A stretch of DNA of 64,000 nucleotides from Acinetobacter lwoffii (GTDB lineage: Bacteria; Pseudomonadota; Gammaproteobacteria; Pseudomonadales; Moraxellaceae): contig NZ_CP059081.1 in the NCBI RefSeq assembly GCF_015602705.1, positions 1,001,702-1,065,701 of the forward strand, read 5' to 3'. Positions within the stretch are counted from its first letter, which is position 1. Each line of letters starts with the position of its first letter. Under the pieces are notes generated by a model, which did no database searches, was not told where the DNA came from, and was given only the letters and a program-made list of their open reading frames with translations. Shown piece by piece: positions 1-9,269 of the stretch. Made by a program: the position numbers and the translations under genes.

Positions 1-397
1 AAATCAGCACCAGCATCATACCCGCGATTACAGGTGAAACCGAGAAGGGGAGATCAATAATGGTTGTCAGGAATGATTTACCGGGAAAGTTAAACTTCGC
101 CACAGACCAGGCTGCCGCAACACCAAATACGACGTTAAGCGGTACTGCGATTGCAGCAGTCAGCAAGGTAAGTTTCACAGCTGACAAGGTATCCGGATGC
201 ACCAGCGCTTGGGTATAAACGCCAACCCCTTGTTTAAAGGCTTCAACAAAAACCAGAATCAAGGGCAGAATCAGGCAGCTTAAAAAGAAGATTAAGGCAA
301 TAGTGAGCAGCGTATAACGTACCCAAGTTGGCTCACGGGTTGCATCACGGGATTGCAACTTTTCAGCCAGCGCATTGCTGTTGGTATTTAAACTCAT
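1..397 (-). CDS. cysW: Sulfate ABC transporter permease CysW (partial, N-terminal part)
   Basis: Inner-membrane permease subunit that would pair with CysT to import sulfate or thiosulfate. Only the N-terminal ~132 residues are in the window; the reading frame runs off the left edge. The protein begins [13 protein letters not shown], then becomes hydrophobic, as expected for a binding-protein-dependent permease. Its ATG lies in an ATGA overlap with the cysT stop codon (394-397), so the two are translationally coupled, the usual cysTW arrangement. The CysW name rests mainly on its position after CysT and on the permease character of the visible part. Confidence 0.88.
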   Translation of the reverse strand, partial: MSLNTNSNALAEKLQSRDATREPTWVRYTLLTIALIFFLSCLILPLILVFVEAFKQGVGVYTQALVHPDTLSAVKLTLLTAAIAVPLNVVFGVAAAWSVAKFNFPGKSFLTTIIDLPFSVSPVIAGMMLVLI

Positions 398-1227
398 CGC
401 GCAGTTCTCCCGGTACGACGGCTAGCCCATGCCTGTAATAAGTTAATCAGGAATAGCATCACGAAGGAAATCAGTAGCATGACGACAGCAATCGTGGTTG
501 CACCGGCATAGTCATATTCTTCTAGGCGAGAAATAATCATTAAGGGTGCAATTTCCGTTTCAAAAGGCTGGTTACCAGCAATAAAGATCACTGAACCATA
601 TTCACCGACACCACGGGCAAAGGCTAAAGCGAAGCCAGTGATCAGCGCAGGCAGCAGAATTGGGAAAATCACTTTGGTCACAATCTGAAAACGGTTGGCA
701 CCCAATGCAGATGCAGCTTCTTCCAGTTCGGTTTCCAGATCGCTAAGGACTGGCTGAACCGTACGCACTACAAAAGGCAGACCAATAAAGATCAATGCCA
801 GTGTAATACCAATCGGGGTATAAGCGACTTGAATGCCAATCGGTTCTAAATATTGACCAATCCAGCCGGTCGGTGCATATAAAGAGGTCAGGGCAATACC
901 CGCAACCGCAGTGGGTAAGGCAAAAGGCAAATCTACCAGGGCATCGACAATACGTTTGCCCGGAAAGCTGTAACGTACCAGACACCACGCCAGTAACAGG
1001 CCAAACACTACATTGACCAGTGCAGCGACAATGGCCGCGGTGAAACTTAACTGCAATGATTTCAAGATACGTTCAGAGCTCAGGATTTCCCATAAGCCAT
1101 CCCAGCCAATGCCCAGTGATTTAATAAAAACAGCTGACAGCGGGATCAAAACGATTAATGACAAATACGCTAGGGTAAAGCCTAGAGAAAGACCAAATCC
1201 TGGCAGCACTCGGGATCGCTGCGACAT
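394..1227 (-). CDS. cysT: Sulfate ABC transporter permease CysT
   Basis: Integral-membrane permease of the CysPTWA sulfate/thiosulfate importer (277 aa, normal length). About six hydrophobic segments are visible, and the binding-protein-dependent permease loop lies around residues 165-200 ([13 protein letters not shown], the EAA motif that contacts the ATPase). Near the C terminus is [14 protein letters not shown], typical of CysT/CysU. A strong ribosome-binding site (GAGGAG, 5 bases before ATG) supports the start. It overlaps cysW by 4 bases. A perfect 10-bp-stem hairpin (1250-1271) separates it from the upstream hydrolase gene, so it may have its own promoter or depend on read-through. Confidence 0.95.
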   Translation of the reverse strand: MSQRSRVLPGFGLSLGFTLAYLSLIVLIPLSAVFIKSLGIGWDGLWEILSSERILKSLQLSFTAAIVAALVNVVFGLLLAWCLVRYSFPGKRIVDALVDLPFALPTAVAGIALTSLYAPTGWIGQYLEPIGIQVAYTPIGITLALIFIGLPFVVRTVQPVLSDLETELEEAASALGANRFQIVTKVIFPILLPALITGFALAFARGVGEYGSVIFIAGNQPFETEIAPLMIISRLEEYDYAGATTIAVVMLLISFVMLFLINLLQAWASRRTGRTAR

Positions 1228-1249
1228 GATTACTCCTCAGAAGAGAGAA

Positions 1250-1271
1250 AGCTGATTGAAGTCAATCAGCT
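1250..1271 (-). terminator. Hairpin between hydrolase gene and cysT
   Basis: Perfect inverted repeat, AGCTGATTGA (1250-1259) and its complement (1262-1271), with a 2-base gap. On the minus strand it is followed by a pyrimidine tract (TTTCTCTCTT), not a clean U-run, so it may be a weak terminator or attenuator inside the sulfate block. Confidence 0.5.
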
Positions 1272-1313
1272 AAAATAAAAAAACAATTTGGGCACAAGCA
1301 TAATTTGCAGCGA

Positions 1314-1919
1314 CTAAAATGCAAATTTAAAATAACACTTGCTCTCATCAACTTTGCTGATATGGGGCATAGTGTTTTCTGAAATCAAATAGTGTTCAAT
1401 TTCAGGAAAAGGGCCAAAACCAGAAGCGACATTGACATGACCGACTGCACCCAGATTAATTGGTTTGATTTTCCAGGTTTGGGCCAGTATGTGGGCATCT
1501 TCAAAACTTAACCAGGGATCATTTTCACTGATCAATAACGTGGTGGGCACCTGAAGCTTGAGCTGTTGAAAATAGGTGCTGTAGTCAGTCTGACTGTCGC
1601 GCGAAAAACCATTTTCCCCAAATCGTGCCGGATTAGCTGGTGCCACCAATAGCAGATTTTTTACTTTTGCATTGAGTTCGGGATGTTGGGCAAGGGCCGC
1701 AATACTGGTCAGACAGCCAAAGCTGTGTGCGACAATCTGAACCTCTGCTGGAATGGCTTGCAGAGTTTTGACAAATTCTGCTACCCAGATATCCAGTACC
1801 GGATGATTCCAGTCCTTTTGCTGCACACGGGAGCATCGCATCAGCCGGTGTTGTAAGCAGGTTTGCCAGTGGTTGTATTCACTGCCACCTACACCAGGAA
1901 CGATAAGCGTATGAATCAT
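1314..1919 (-). CDS. RBBP9/YdeN-family alpha/beta hydrolase
   Basis: Small serine hydrolase (201 aa) of the RBBP9/YdeN type; substrate unknown. The likely triad is Ser66 in the nucleophile elbow AHSFG, Asp134 in ENDPW and His161 in GHVN, all at the positions normal for this family. The N terminus LIVPGVGGSEYNHWQ carries the usual oxyanion-hole loop. There is no signal peptide, so it is cytoplasmic. The start has a good AGGAG 7 bases upstream. It lies 32 bases after the sbp gene and before cysT on the same strand, so it is probably co-transcribed with sulfate-uptake genes. Whether it has a role in sulfur metabolism is only suggested by this position. Confidence 0.8.
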   Translation of the reverse strand: MIHTLIVPGVGGSEYNHWQTCLQHRLMRCSRVQQKDWNHPVLDIWVAEFVKTLQAIPAEVQIVAHSFGCLTSIAALAQHPELNAKVKNLLLVAPANPARFGENGFSRDSQTDYSTYFQQLKLQVPTTLLISENDPWLSFEDAHILAQTWKIKPINLGAVGHVNVASGFGPFPEIEHYLISENTMPHISKVDESKCYFKFAF

Positions 1920-1951
1920 GTCGATGCTCCTATATCAATCAGCTTGGAAAA

Positions 1952-2965
1952 TTATTTCGCGCTGTTGGCTTTAACGATCTGGTCAAATACACCACCATTT
2001 TCAAAGTGAGTCTTTTGTACTTTGTTCCAGCCGCCAAATTCCTGATCAACCGTCACCAGTTTTAATGGCTTAAATACTTGGCTGTATTTGGCCAGTACTT
2101 TGGCATTACGTGGACGATAATAATGTTTACCTGCCAGGTCTTGACCCAATGGCGAATACAGGAAGTTCAAATAACCTTGAGCCAAGTGCTGGTTGCCTTT
2201 TTTCTTGGCATTTTTTTCTACAATCGCCACCGGTGGCTCAGCCAGAATCGACAGAGAAGGGGTAATAATTTCAAACTTGCCCGGCTGTTCGCGAAGGGCT
2301 AAATGCGCTTCGTTTTCCCATGCGAGTAAAACATCCCCAATGCCACGTTCAGCAAAGGTCGTGGTTGAACCACGTGCCCCGGAATCCAGAACTTTGGTAT
2401 TTTTATAAATTTTACGAACAAATTCTTGCGCAGTCTTATCGTTGCCGCCCGCCTGATGTTTGGCCCAAGCCCAAGCCGCCAGATAATTCCAGCGTGCACC
2501 GCCTGAAGTTTTCGGGTTTGGGGTAATGATTGCTACGCCCGGTTTGACCAGATCACCCCAGTCCTTAATCTCTTTCGGATTGCCTTTACGCACCAGGAAC
2601 ACGATGGTTGAAGTATAAGGCGTCGAGTTTTGAGGCAATTTCTTTTGCCAGTCCGCAGGTAACAGTTTAGCTTTTTCTGCCAGCACATCAATATCGGCCG
2701 CCAGTGCCAACGTGACTACATCAGCATCCAGACCATCAATCACGGCACGTGCCTGTTTGCCTGAACCGCCATGCGATTGCTTGAAATTGATTTTTTGACC
2801 GGTACGGCTTTCCCAATATTTGCCAAAATTCTTATTTACATCTTCATACAGTTCACGGGTCGGATCATAGGATACATTGAGAAAATCACGTGCTGCTGCA
2901 CCAAATGAGGTTGCCGAGATAACAGCTGCTAAAACCCCAAGTTTTAATGTGTTTGAAATGCTCAT
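1952..2965 (-). CDS. Periplasmic sulfate-binding protein (Sbp/CysP family), copy 1
   Basis: Periplasmic solute-binding protein (337 aa) that delivers sulfate or thiosulfate to the CysTWA permease. It has a signal peptide (about residues 1-25, cleavage after GAAA), then [17 protein letters not shown], the first ligand-binding segment of Sbp proteins, and later [21 protein letters not shown] and [16 protein letters not shown], which are classic Sbp/CysP signatures. It is closely similar throughout to the upstream copy at 3141-4148, so the pair arose by tandem duplication. The start has only a weak ribosome-binding site. Sbp (sulfate) and CysP (thiosulfate) cannot be told apart here. Confidence 0.92.
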   Translation of the reverse strand: MSISNTLKLGVLAAVISATSFGAAARDFLNVSYDPTRELYEDVNKNFGKYWESRTGQKINFKQSHGGSGKQARAVIDGLDADVVTLALAADIDVLAEKAKLLPADWQKKLPQNSTPYTSTIVFLVRKGNPKEIKDWGDLVKPGVAIITPNPKTSGGARWNYLAAWAWAKHQAGGNDKTAQEFVRKIYKNTKVLDSGARGSTTTFAERGIGDVLLAWENEAHLALREQPGKFEIITPSLSILAEPPVAIVEKNAKKKGNQHLAQGYLNFLYSPLGQDLAGKHYYRPRNAKVLAKYSQVFKPLKLVTVDQEFGGWNKVQKTHFENGGVFDQIVKANSAK

Positions 2966-3022
2966 CTGGACTGAATCTCTGATATGTTCTGTAACATAAG
3001 CGCAGAATAAACTTATTCTTTA

Positions 3023-3043
3023 TGCATAAAAAATAATTAAAAA
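3023..3043 (-). promoter_or_regulatory. Shared 21-bp upstream element (sulfate-binding gene 1)
   Basis: These 21 bases are identical to 4207-4227 before the second sbp copy and lie at the same distance from the start codon (about 58 bases here, 59 there), while neighbouring non-coding sequence has diverged. The element is A/T-rich and contains TGCATAA. A CysB-type regulator site or core promoter is an inference. Confidence 0.5.
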
Positions 3044-3097
3044 TGAATTTTATATGAAAAAAAGAGATAAATAAGCTCTTAAGTGTTTGAAATAAGA

Positions 3098-3120
3098 ATG
3101 GCCTTATGAATAAAGGCCAT
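3098..3120 (-). terminator. Hairpin between the two sulfate-binding genes
   Basis: Stem ATGGCCTT (3098-3105) and AAGGCCAT (3113-3120), followed on the minus strand by TCTTATT. It lies just after the stop codon of the upstream sbp copy. Probably a weak terminator that lets the highly expressed first binding protein be made in excess. Confidence 0.5.
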
Positions 3121-3140
3121 AATGAACTGCATTTAAAGTA

Positions 3141-4148
3141 TTATTTTGCGTGATTGGCTTTGACAATCTGATCAAACACACCGCCATTGTCAAAATGCTG
3201 TTTCTGAACCTTGGTCCAGCCACCAAATTCTTTATCAATGGTGACCAGTTTTAAGGACTTGAATACGGTACTGTATTGCTTTAATACATTCGCATTACGT
3301 GGACGGTAAAAGTTTTTCGCCGCCACAGTCTGTCCAGCAGGTGAATAGAGGTAATTTAAATAGGCTTTGGCCAGATGTTCATTACCATCTTTCTTGGCAT
3401 TTTTTTCTACGATTGCCACGGGTGGTTCAGCCAGAATAGACAGAGAAGGAGTAATGATTTCAAATTTTCCCGGCTGTTCGCGGACGGCCAAATGTGCTTC
3501 ATTTTCCCAAGCCAGTAATACATCCCCAATCCCGCGTTCAGCGAAAGTCGTGGTAGCACCACGTGCACCCGAATCCAGTACTTTGGTTTGTTTGTAGATT
3601 TGACGGACAAAGTCTTGTGCTTTGGCATCATTGCCACCTTTCTGGTGTTTGGCCCACGCCCAGGCAGCCAGATAATTCCAGCGTGCACCACCTGAAGTTT
3701 TTGGGTTCGGGGTAATAATGTCTATGCCTGGTTTAACCAGATCTCCCCAGTCTTTGATTCCTTTTGGATTGCCTTTACGTACAAGAAAAACGATGGTTGA
3801 AGTATAGGGTGTCGAATTCTGCGGGAATTTCTTTTGCCAGTCTTTAGGCAGCAAACCACGTTCTGCAATTTCATCAATATCTGCTGCCAGTGCCAGTGTT
3901 ACAACATCTGCATCCAGACCATCAATCACCGCACGTGCCTGTTTGCCTGAACCGCCATGCGACTGTTTATAATTGACTTCCTGGCCAGTGGTTTTTTTCC
4001 AGTAAGCACTGAATTCTTTATTAAAGTTGTCGTACAATTCGCGAGTCGGGTCATAAGACACGTTCAGGAAATCTTTTGCTGAAACGCTTAAGGCGCTTGC
4101 TGAAAGTAGCGCTGCCAGTACCCCAATTTTTAATTTACGCGTGTTCAT
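3141..4148 (-). CDS. Periplasmic sulfate-binding protein (Sbp/CysP family), copy 2
   Basis: Second periplasmic sulfate/thiosulfate-binding protein (335 aa), first gene of the minus-strand sulfate block. Signal peptide about residues 1-25 (cleavage after VSA), then [20 protein letters not shown] and the same SHGGSGKQ and [12 protein letters not shown] signatures as its neighbour. I chose the ATG at 4148 because GAGG lies 6 bases upstream; a TTG four codons earlier in frame overlaps that ribosome-binding site. The copies differ mainly in the signal peptide, the stretch after it and the C-terminal third, so they may differ in affinity or ligand. Confidence 0.92.
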   Translation of the reverse strand: MNTRKLKIGVLAALLSASALSVSAKDFLNVSYDPTRELYDNFNKEFSAYWKKTTGQEVNYKQSHGGSGKQARAVIDGLDADVVTLALAADIDEIAERGLLPKDWQKKFPQNSTPYTSTIVFLVRKGNPKGIKDWGDLVKPGIDIITPNPKTSGGARWNYLAAWAWAKHQKGGNDAKAQDFVRQIYKQTKVLDSGARGATTTFAERGIGDVLLAWENEAHLAVREQPGKFEIITPSLSILAEPPVAIVEKNAKKDGNEHLAKAYLNYLYSPAGQTVAAKNFYRPRNANVLKQYSTVFKSLKLVTIDKEFGGWTKVQKQHFDNGGVFDQIVKANHAK

Positions 4149-4206
4149 TTTTTGCCTCAAGTTTTTTAGCTTTTGTTAGATGAGGCAAGAATAGCTTGAG
4201 ATTTTT

Positions 4207-4227
4207 TGCATAAAAAATAATTAAAAA
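4207..4227 (-). promoter_or_regulatory. Shared 21-bp upstream element (sulfate-binding gene 2)
   Basis: Identical over 21 bases to 3023-3043 and placed equally far from the start codon. Likely a conserved operator or promoter core for sulfur-starvation control; the identity of the regulator (CysB or Cbl type) is inferred only from the function of the genes. Confidence 0.5.
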
Positions 4228-4308
4228 AGAATTGGATGTGAGTAAAAAAGATATATAGGTGAAGCCTGAATCTGACTGCTCAATTTTTCATTTTAGAGGC
4301 TGCAAAAT

Positions 4309-5121
4309 ATGCTGTATTTAAAAAATGCCCAACAGGTCAGCCAGATAGATGTGCTGGATCGTGGCTTTCATTATGGTGATGGCTGTTTTACTACGGCCCG
4401 GATTCGACATAACCGGATTGAATTGTATGATCGTCATTTGACACGTTTGCAAAACAGCAATCAGAGCTTAAGCCTGAATGCCAATCTCGATCTGATCACG
4501 GAAAGTTTACAGCTTCTCGGGGAATCAGAGGGTAAGCTGAACGGGACATTAAAGATTGTGCTCAGTCGTGGAGTGGGTCAGCGCGGTTATAGTTTGCCGG
4601 ATCATCCCGCAGATCTCTGGCTATTTTATTATCCTCAAACCGTACAGGATTTTAAGTTTGAGCAGATTCAAAGTGGCATTTTACAGCAGGCATTAGGACT
4701 GACGATGCCGAGTCTGGTAGGGCTAAAAACCTTAAACCGTCTAGAGCAGGTTTTGCTGAAACAGGAAGCAGATCAACGCGGCTGGCCTGAGGCAATAGTG
4801 ACAGATGTACAAGGTGGCATTGTCGAAGGGGTGAGCAGTAATTGTTTCATTCTTATAAAGAATACATGGATTACGCCAGAACTCCGTTATAATGGCGTCT
4901 TCGGTGTCATGCGTGCAGAAATTCTACAACGTATGCAAGATCAGGGTATTGTCTATGAGCAACGATATATCGGTATGGATGAAATTTCCCATATTCGGAG
5001 TCTGTTTTTCTGCAATGCACTCAGCCCGATGAAAATTGTCACACAATTTGAGCAGCGCGCCTTGGATGGCAATGCTTGTATTGAACTTTTTAACCGTCTT
5101 CGATTAAACCAGATGTCTTAA
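4309..5121 (+). CDS. pabC: Aminodeoxychorismate lyase PabC
   Basis: PLP enzyme of class IV aminotransferase fold that converts 4-amino-4-deoxychorismate to p-aminobenzoate and pyruvate in folate synthesis; cytoplasmic, 270 aa as expected. The fold-type signatures are DRGFHYGDGCF (residues 17-27) and GLKTLNRLEQVL with the PLP lysine Lys140. It is the first gene of pabC-mltG-tmk, the usual gamma-proteobacterial order; one base separates its stop codon from the mltG ATG. D-amino-acid and branched-chain aminotransferases share the fold, but the operon settles the assignment. Confidence 0.95.
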   Translation: MLYLKNAQQVSQIDVLDRGFHYGDGCFTTARIRHNRIELYDRHLTRLQNSNQSLSLNANLDLITESLQLLGESEGKLNGTLKIVLSRGVGQRGYSLPDHPADLWLFYYPQTVQDFKFEQIQSGILQQALGLTMPSLVGLKTLNRLEQVLLKQEADQRGWPEAIVTDVQGGIVEGVSSNCFILIKNTWITPELRYNGVFGVMRAEILQRMQDQGIVYEQRYIGMDEISHIRSLFFCNALSPMKIVTQFEQRALDGNACIELFNRLRLNQMS

Positions 5122-5122
5122 T

Positions 5123-6181
5123 ATGTCAGCTTCCAAACCTAAAGCCAAAAAGAAAAATAAAGCGAGATTCTCCTCATCTTTCAAAAGAATTGCCTTGGTC
5201 CTGATGGGGATTGCTTTGATCTTGGCGTTAATCCTGAAAAGCAGTTTGTGGAAGGAGTATCCTGTAGAAGGAAAAAAACAGCTGCTCGCGATCGAATCTG
5301 GTCAAACCTATTCCGGTTTTATTGATCGTCTGGCCACAGAAGATCAGGTGAGTTTCCCGATCATTCTCAAGCTGTATCAGCGCATCATGATTCATGACAC
5401 CATGAAAGCGGGCGTGTATGAAGTACGCCAAGGCATGAGCATCCGTCAGGTCTTGGAGATGATTTCCGATGCAGACAATGCCCAGATGAGCCGGATTCTG
5501 GTAATTGAAGGCACGACCTTTAAGCAACTGATTGATGCCCTGAAGAAAAATGATTTAGTCACCAAAGAAGTACTGCATCTGCCTACTGAGCAATTACTCA
5601 AAGAATTGAATATTCCGTTTTCACATCCTGAAGGGCTGTTTGCACCGGATACTTATTTCTTTGCCAAAGGTGAAACTGACCGTAAAATTCTGACCAATCT
5701 GTATCAGCGCCAGATGAAAGCACTGGATGAGGCGTGGGCGAAACGTGCAACTGATCTGCCATATCAGAATAAATATGACGCGCTGATTATGGCATCGATT
5801 ATTGAAAAAGAGACCAGTGTAGATCGTGAATTGGAACAGGTTTCTGGGGTATTTGTACGCCGTTTAAAAATTGGCATGCGTTTACAGACCGATCCAACAG
5901 TGATTTACGGAATGGGCGATAATTATAATGGCAATATTACCCGTAAAGATTTACGCACACCGACGCCGTATAACACCTATACTATTTCAGGTTTGCCGCC
6001 AACGCCAATTGCGTTGCCAAGCAAGAAAGCCATTGAAGCAGCCATGCATCCGGATAATTCTGACAATCTGTATTTTGTCGCTACCGGTAATGGTGGACAT
6101 AAGTTCACGAGCAATCTGAATGACCACAATAAAGCCGTACAGGAATATCTGACGATTTTACGCTCGAAAAATAAGGAATGA
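5123..6181 (+). CDS. mltG: Endolytic murein transglycosylase MltG
   Basis: Membrane-anchored lytic transglycosylase (YceG family, 352 aa) that cuts nascent glycan strands and is thought to end peptidoglycan chain growth. A lysine-rich cytoplasmic start (residues 5-22) precedes one transmembrane helix (about 23-41). The YceG domain follows, with the catalytic glutamate Glu228 in SIIEKETS and the conserved LQTDPTVIYGMG and TPYNTYTISGLPPTPI segments near residues 255-295. It sits between pabC and tmk, as in E. coli, and its last codons overlap the tmk region. Confidence 0.96.
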   Translation: MSASKPKAKKKNKARFSSSFKRIALVLMGIALILALILKSSLWKEYPVEGKKQLLAIESGQTYSGFIDRLATEDQVSFPIILKLYQRIMIHDTMKAGVYEVRQGMSIRQVLEMISDADNAQMSRILVIEGTTFKQLIDALKKNDLVTKEVLHLPTEQLLKELNIPFSHPEGLFAPDTYFFAKGETDRKILTNLYQRQMKALDEAWAKRATDLPYQNKYDALIMASIIEKETSVDRELEQVSGVFVRRLKIGMRLQTDPTVIYGMGDNYNGNITRKDLRTPTPYNTYTISGLPPTPIALPSKKAIEAAMHPDNSDNLYFVATGNGGHKFTSNLNDHNKAVQEYLTILRSKNKE

Positions 6182-6183
6182 GT

Positions 6184-6783
6184 ATGTTTATTAGCTTTGA
6201 AGGCACAGAAGGTGTAGGTAAAACCACGCTCATTCGTTCGATCTATGAAGATTTTATCGCACAGGGTAAAGATGTCATTTTGACTCGTGAACCGGGTGGA
6301 ACCCCAATGGCTGAGCAGATTCGTTCGCTATTGTTGACAGTGAATCATGAAGAAACCATGGCGCATGATACCGAGCTGTTATTGATGTATGCGGCGCGTG
6401 CCCAGCATCTGGCACAAGTGATTCTGCCTGCATTGGAAGCCGGGAAAATTGTCCTGTGTGACCGTTTTAGCGATGCCAGCTTTGCCTATCAATGTGCAGG
6501 TCGGGGTCTCAGTGAAACAAAGTTGCAATTACTGAATGACCACTTTGTCGCACGCATGCCGGACATTACTTTCTGGTTAGAAGCGCCTATTGAATTGGGG
6601 ATGAACCGAGCACGTGAACGTGGTGCGCTGGATCGCTTTGAACAGGAAAAAGTCACTTTCTTTGAGAAAGTGAGAGCGGGATATGAAACTTTATGGCAAC
6701 GTCATCCTGAACGGATCAAACGTCTGGATGCAACTCAAACGCCTGAGCAGGTATTTGAGCAGGCCTTAAGTTATTTAAAATAA
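6184..6783 (+). CDS. tmk: Thymidylate kinase
   Basis: Phosphorylates dTMP to dTDP for DNA synthesis (199 aa). P-loop FEGTEGVGKTT at the N terminus, LTREPGGTPMAEQIR, the DRF motif in LCDRFSDASFAYQ, and a LID containing RARERGALDRFE. An ATG at 6178 overlaps the mltG stop, but AAGGA sits 6 bases before the ATG at 6184, and the family normally starts MFISFEG, so I place the start at 6184. Last gene of the operon, followed by a strong terminator (6837-6874). Confidence 0.95.
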   Translation: MFISFEGTEGVGKTTLIRSIYEDFIAQGKDVILTREPGGTPMAEQIRSLLLTVNHEETMAHDTELLLMYAARAQHLAQVILPALEAGKIVLCDRFSDASFAYQCAGRGLSETKLQLLNDHFVARMPDITFWLEAPIELGMNRARERGALDRFEQEKVTFFEKVRAGYETLWQRHPERIKRLDATQTPEQVFEQALSYLK

Positions 6784-6836
6784 GCTTGGAATTAAAATAC
6801 TTTTTATTTAATTTTTCTCTAGGTTTATCTGTGAAG

Positions 6837-6874
6837 AATCTTCTATATTAAGACTGATATAGAAGATTTTTTAA
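6837..6874 (+). terminator. Terminator after pabC-mltG-tmk
   Basis: A 12-bp stem, AATCTTCTATAT (6837-6848) with its complement (6857-6868), then a T-run. It ends only 4-5 bases before the ATG of the next gene, which is unusual. Confidence 0.85.
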
Positions 6875-6878
6875 TCAT

Positions 6879-7295
6879 ATGAAAACGACCAAAACTGAGA
6901 TAGAACAATTTTTACAAAAAGAATTTCCGCAAAGTCTGGAGAAGTGCCGGATTGAAGCCGTTTCTCCGCGTGGAGCCACTCTGCTTTATCAGGTGAGATC
7001 AGAAGAATTGCGCCCAGGCGGCACAGTTTCTGGCCCAACCATGATGACCTTGGCGGATTTTGCTCTTTATGTCGCGATTCTGGGTGAAATTGGATTGGTT
7101 GGTTTGGCTGTGACCACTAACTTGAATATCAATTTTTTACGTAAACCTTCAGGTGGAACAGATATACGGGGAGAGTGTAAGCTCATCAAGGTGGGCAAAG
7201 CATTGATTGTGGGAGAAGTCTGGATTTATTCGATTGATCAGGATGAACCTGTGGCGCATGTGACCGGAACATATTCAATTCCACCACAACGTTAA
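6879..7295 (+). CDS. PaaI-type hotdog-fold thioesterase
   Basis: Predicted acyl-CoA thioesterase (138 aa, single hotdog domain). The PaaI-like core is visible: GGTVSGPTMMTLADFALYVA (residues 47-66), in which the aspartate of the central helix is probably catalytic, then TTNLNINFLRKPSGG, the strand that follows the helix in this family. The substrate is not evident. A terminator hairpin and its T-run occupy the space directly before the ATG, so no Shine-Dalgarno is visible and expression must rely on read-through, an unusual initiation mode or a start I cannot see. It converges with nadB. Confidence 0.8.
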   Translation: MKTTKTEIEQFLQKEFPQSLEKCRIEAVSPRGATLLYQVRSEELRPGGTVSGPTMMTLADFALYVAILGEIGLVGLAVTTNLNINFLRKPSGGTDIRGECKLIKVGKALIVGEVWIYSIDQDEPVAHVTGTYSIPPQR

Positions 7296-7365
7296 TTATC
7301 TGAAATATAAAAGATTGACTGTAAATAGCCTAAGCTACCTTTGAGCAGATAAAAATCTAAAAAGA

Positions 7366-7396
7366 AAAGGAGATATCATCCAAGGATGTTATCTCC
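7366..7396 (-). terminator. nadB: Terminator of nadB
   Basis: Near-perfect inverted repeat (GGAGATAACATCC and its near complement on the minus strand) followed on that strand by TTTTCTTTTT. It lies in the gap between the converging thioesterase and nadB genes. Confidence 0.75.
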
Positions 7397-7404
7397 ATCT
7401 ACTT

Positions 7405-9039
7405 TTAACAATTCACCAAAGGCGTTTCCACTTCAAAATTTGGTGGGACGAGGACTGTTTTGCGTAATTCTGGTAGCAGCTCGGGATAATCCAGGGTGAA
7501 ATGCAAACCGCGAGATTCTTTACGGTGCATGGCGCAGCGCACGATCATCTCGGACACCAGCACCAGATTGCGCAGCTCGATCAGATTTTTGCTGACCTGG
7601 TAATCCTGATAGTACTCGGTAATTTCTTTTTTCAGCATTTCAATACGATGTAGCGCACGTTCCAGGCGTTTGGTCGTGCGGACAATGCCAACATAGTTCC
7701 ACATGGTCTGACGTAGCTCATCCCAGTTTTGCAGAATCACGACATCCTCATCCGGGTTGGTCACCTGAGAATCATCCCAAGCTGGAACTGCAGGAGCTGG
7801 CTGATCGGCCTTGAAATTTTCCTGAATGTGCTTGGCTGCACTCATTCCATAGACAAAACATTCTAAAAGTGAGTTACTGGCCATACGGTTAGCACCATGC
7901 AGGCCAGTATAAGAGGTTTCCCCAATCGCATAGAGTCCGACAATATCAGTCTGACTGTTTTCATCGACTATGACACCACCGCAGGTGTAATGGGCTGCCG
8001 GAACAACTGGAATCATGTCCTTAGTAATATCAATACCCAGTTCGAGCAAACGAGCATACAGGGTAGGGAAATGCTCTTTGACAAAGCTTTCATCTTTATG
8101 GGTAATGTCCAGCCAGACATGACGAATACCGAGCCGCTTGATTTCATAGTCGATGGCACGTGCCACGATATCACGCGGTGCGAGTTCGGCGCGCTCGTCA
8201 AAACGCAGCATAAAGCGTTCACCATCAGGCAGACGCAGATAAGCGCCTTCACCACGCATTGCTTCAGTAATCAGGAAAGAACGTGCTTGTGGATGATACA
8301 GGCAGGTCGGATGGAACTGGTTAAATTCCATATTTGCGACCCGGCAGCCGGCACGATAAGCCATGGCAATACCATCACCCGTAGCAATATCTGGATTTGA
8401 GGTGTAAAGATAGGCTTTCATGGCACCGCCACAGGCTAGCGCGGTAAATGGTGCCAAGAAGGTATGCACTTTTTCAGTTTTTTCATCCAGTACATATAAA
8501 CCCAGCGCGCGATTATCGCCGTCTAACCCCAGCTTTTGTGAACAGATCAGGTCAATCGCAATATAATTTTCAAAAATTTTAATATTCTGTTTTTCTTGAG
8601 CACGTTGTACCAGAGTAGTGGAAATGGCACGACCCGTGGCATCGGCCGCATGAATAATTCGGCGCTGTGAATGACCACCTTCACGGGTGAGATGTAATTG
8701 TTCCTGTTCATCGAGGGTAAATTGCACACCGTGTTTCAGCAGGAAATCAACTGAAGGTTTGCCACCTTCTACCGTCTGTTTAACCGCATTCATTTCGCAT
8801 AGCTGTGCGCCTGCAATCATGGTGTCATCAATATGCTGTTCAATCGAATCCATTTCATCCAGTACTGCGGCCACGCCGCCTTGAGCATAAAAAGTGCTGG
8901 CATCTGTCAGGGTGGATTTCGCCAAGACTGCAATATTAAAATGTTCCGGGAGCGATAAGGCTAAACTTAAACCGGCACCGCCACTGCCCACAATAATGAC
9001 GTCAAATTGATGGGTAAGGGATAAATTAGACATGTCCAT
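7405..9039 (-). CDS. nadB: L-aspartate oxidase NadB
   Basis: FAD enzyme that oxidises L-aspartate to iminoaspartate, first step of de novo NAD synthesis (544 aa). The FAD-binding [11 protein letters not shown] motif is at residues 18-28. Other fumarate-reductase/aspartate-oxidase signatures are [38 protein letters not shown] and [11 protein letters not shown], and the C-terminal helical domain is present. An ATG at 9033 is an alternative start; neither has a strong ribosome-binding site. The gene stands alone and is divergent from the protease gene at 9270. Confidence 0.95.
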   Translation of the reverse strand: MDMSNLSLTHQFDVIIVGSGGAGLSLALSLPEHFNIAVLAKSTLTDASTFYAQGGVAAVLDEMDSIEQHIDDTMIAGAQLCEMNAVKQTVEGGKPSVDFLLKHGVQFTLDEQEQLHLTREGGHSQRRIIHAADATGRAISTTLVQRAQEKQNIKIFENYIAIDLICSQKLGLDGDNRALGLYVLDEKTEKVHTFLAPFTALACGGAMKAYLYTSNPDIATGDGIAMAYRAGCRVANMEFNQFHPTCLYHPQARSFLITEAMRGEGAYLRLPDGERFMLRFDERAELAPRDIVARAIDYEIKRLGIRHVWLDITHKDESFVKEHFPTLYARLLELGIDITKDMIPVVPAAHYTCGGVIVDENSQTDIVGLYAIGETSYTGLHGANRMASNSLLECFVYGMSAAKHIQENFKADQPAPAVPAWDDSQVTNPDEDVVILQNWDELRQTMWNYVGIVRTTKRLERALHRIEMLKKEITEYYQDYQVSKNLIELRNLVLVSEMIVRCAMHRKESRGLHFTLDYPELLPELRKTVLVPPNFEVETPLVNC

Positions 9040-9269
9040 CAGCTAATTTTAAAAAAAGTTTGGTAATAACAGCGCTTTTTTGTACAAAAGGCAAGCGTTG
9101 AAGTGCTCATTTATTGATGAAAAAAATTAATCAAAGCCTTAACTTAATGCTTTAATAATGAGATATTGCCCAAAATAAAGTATTGAAACATATTATTACT
9201 TAAACTTTACAGTGTTTGTGATAAAACCTATTTACATAAATTTATCAACAATTTGAGTGAATAATTTAT

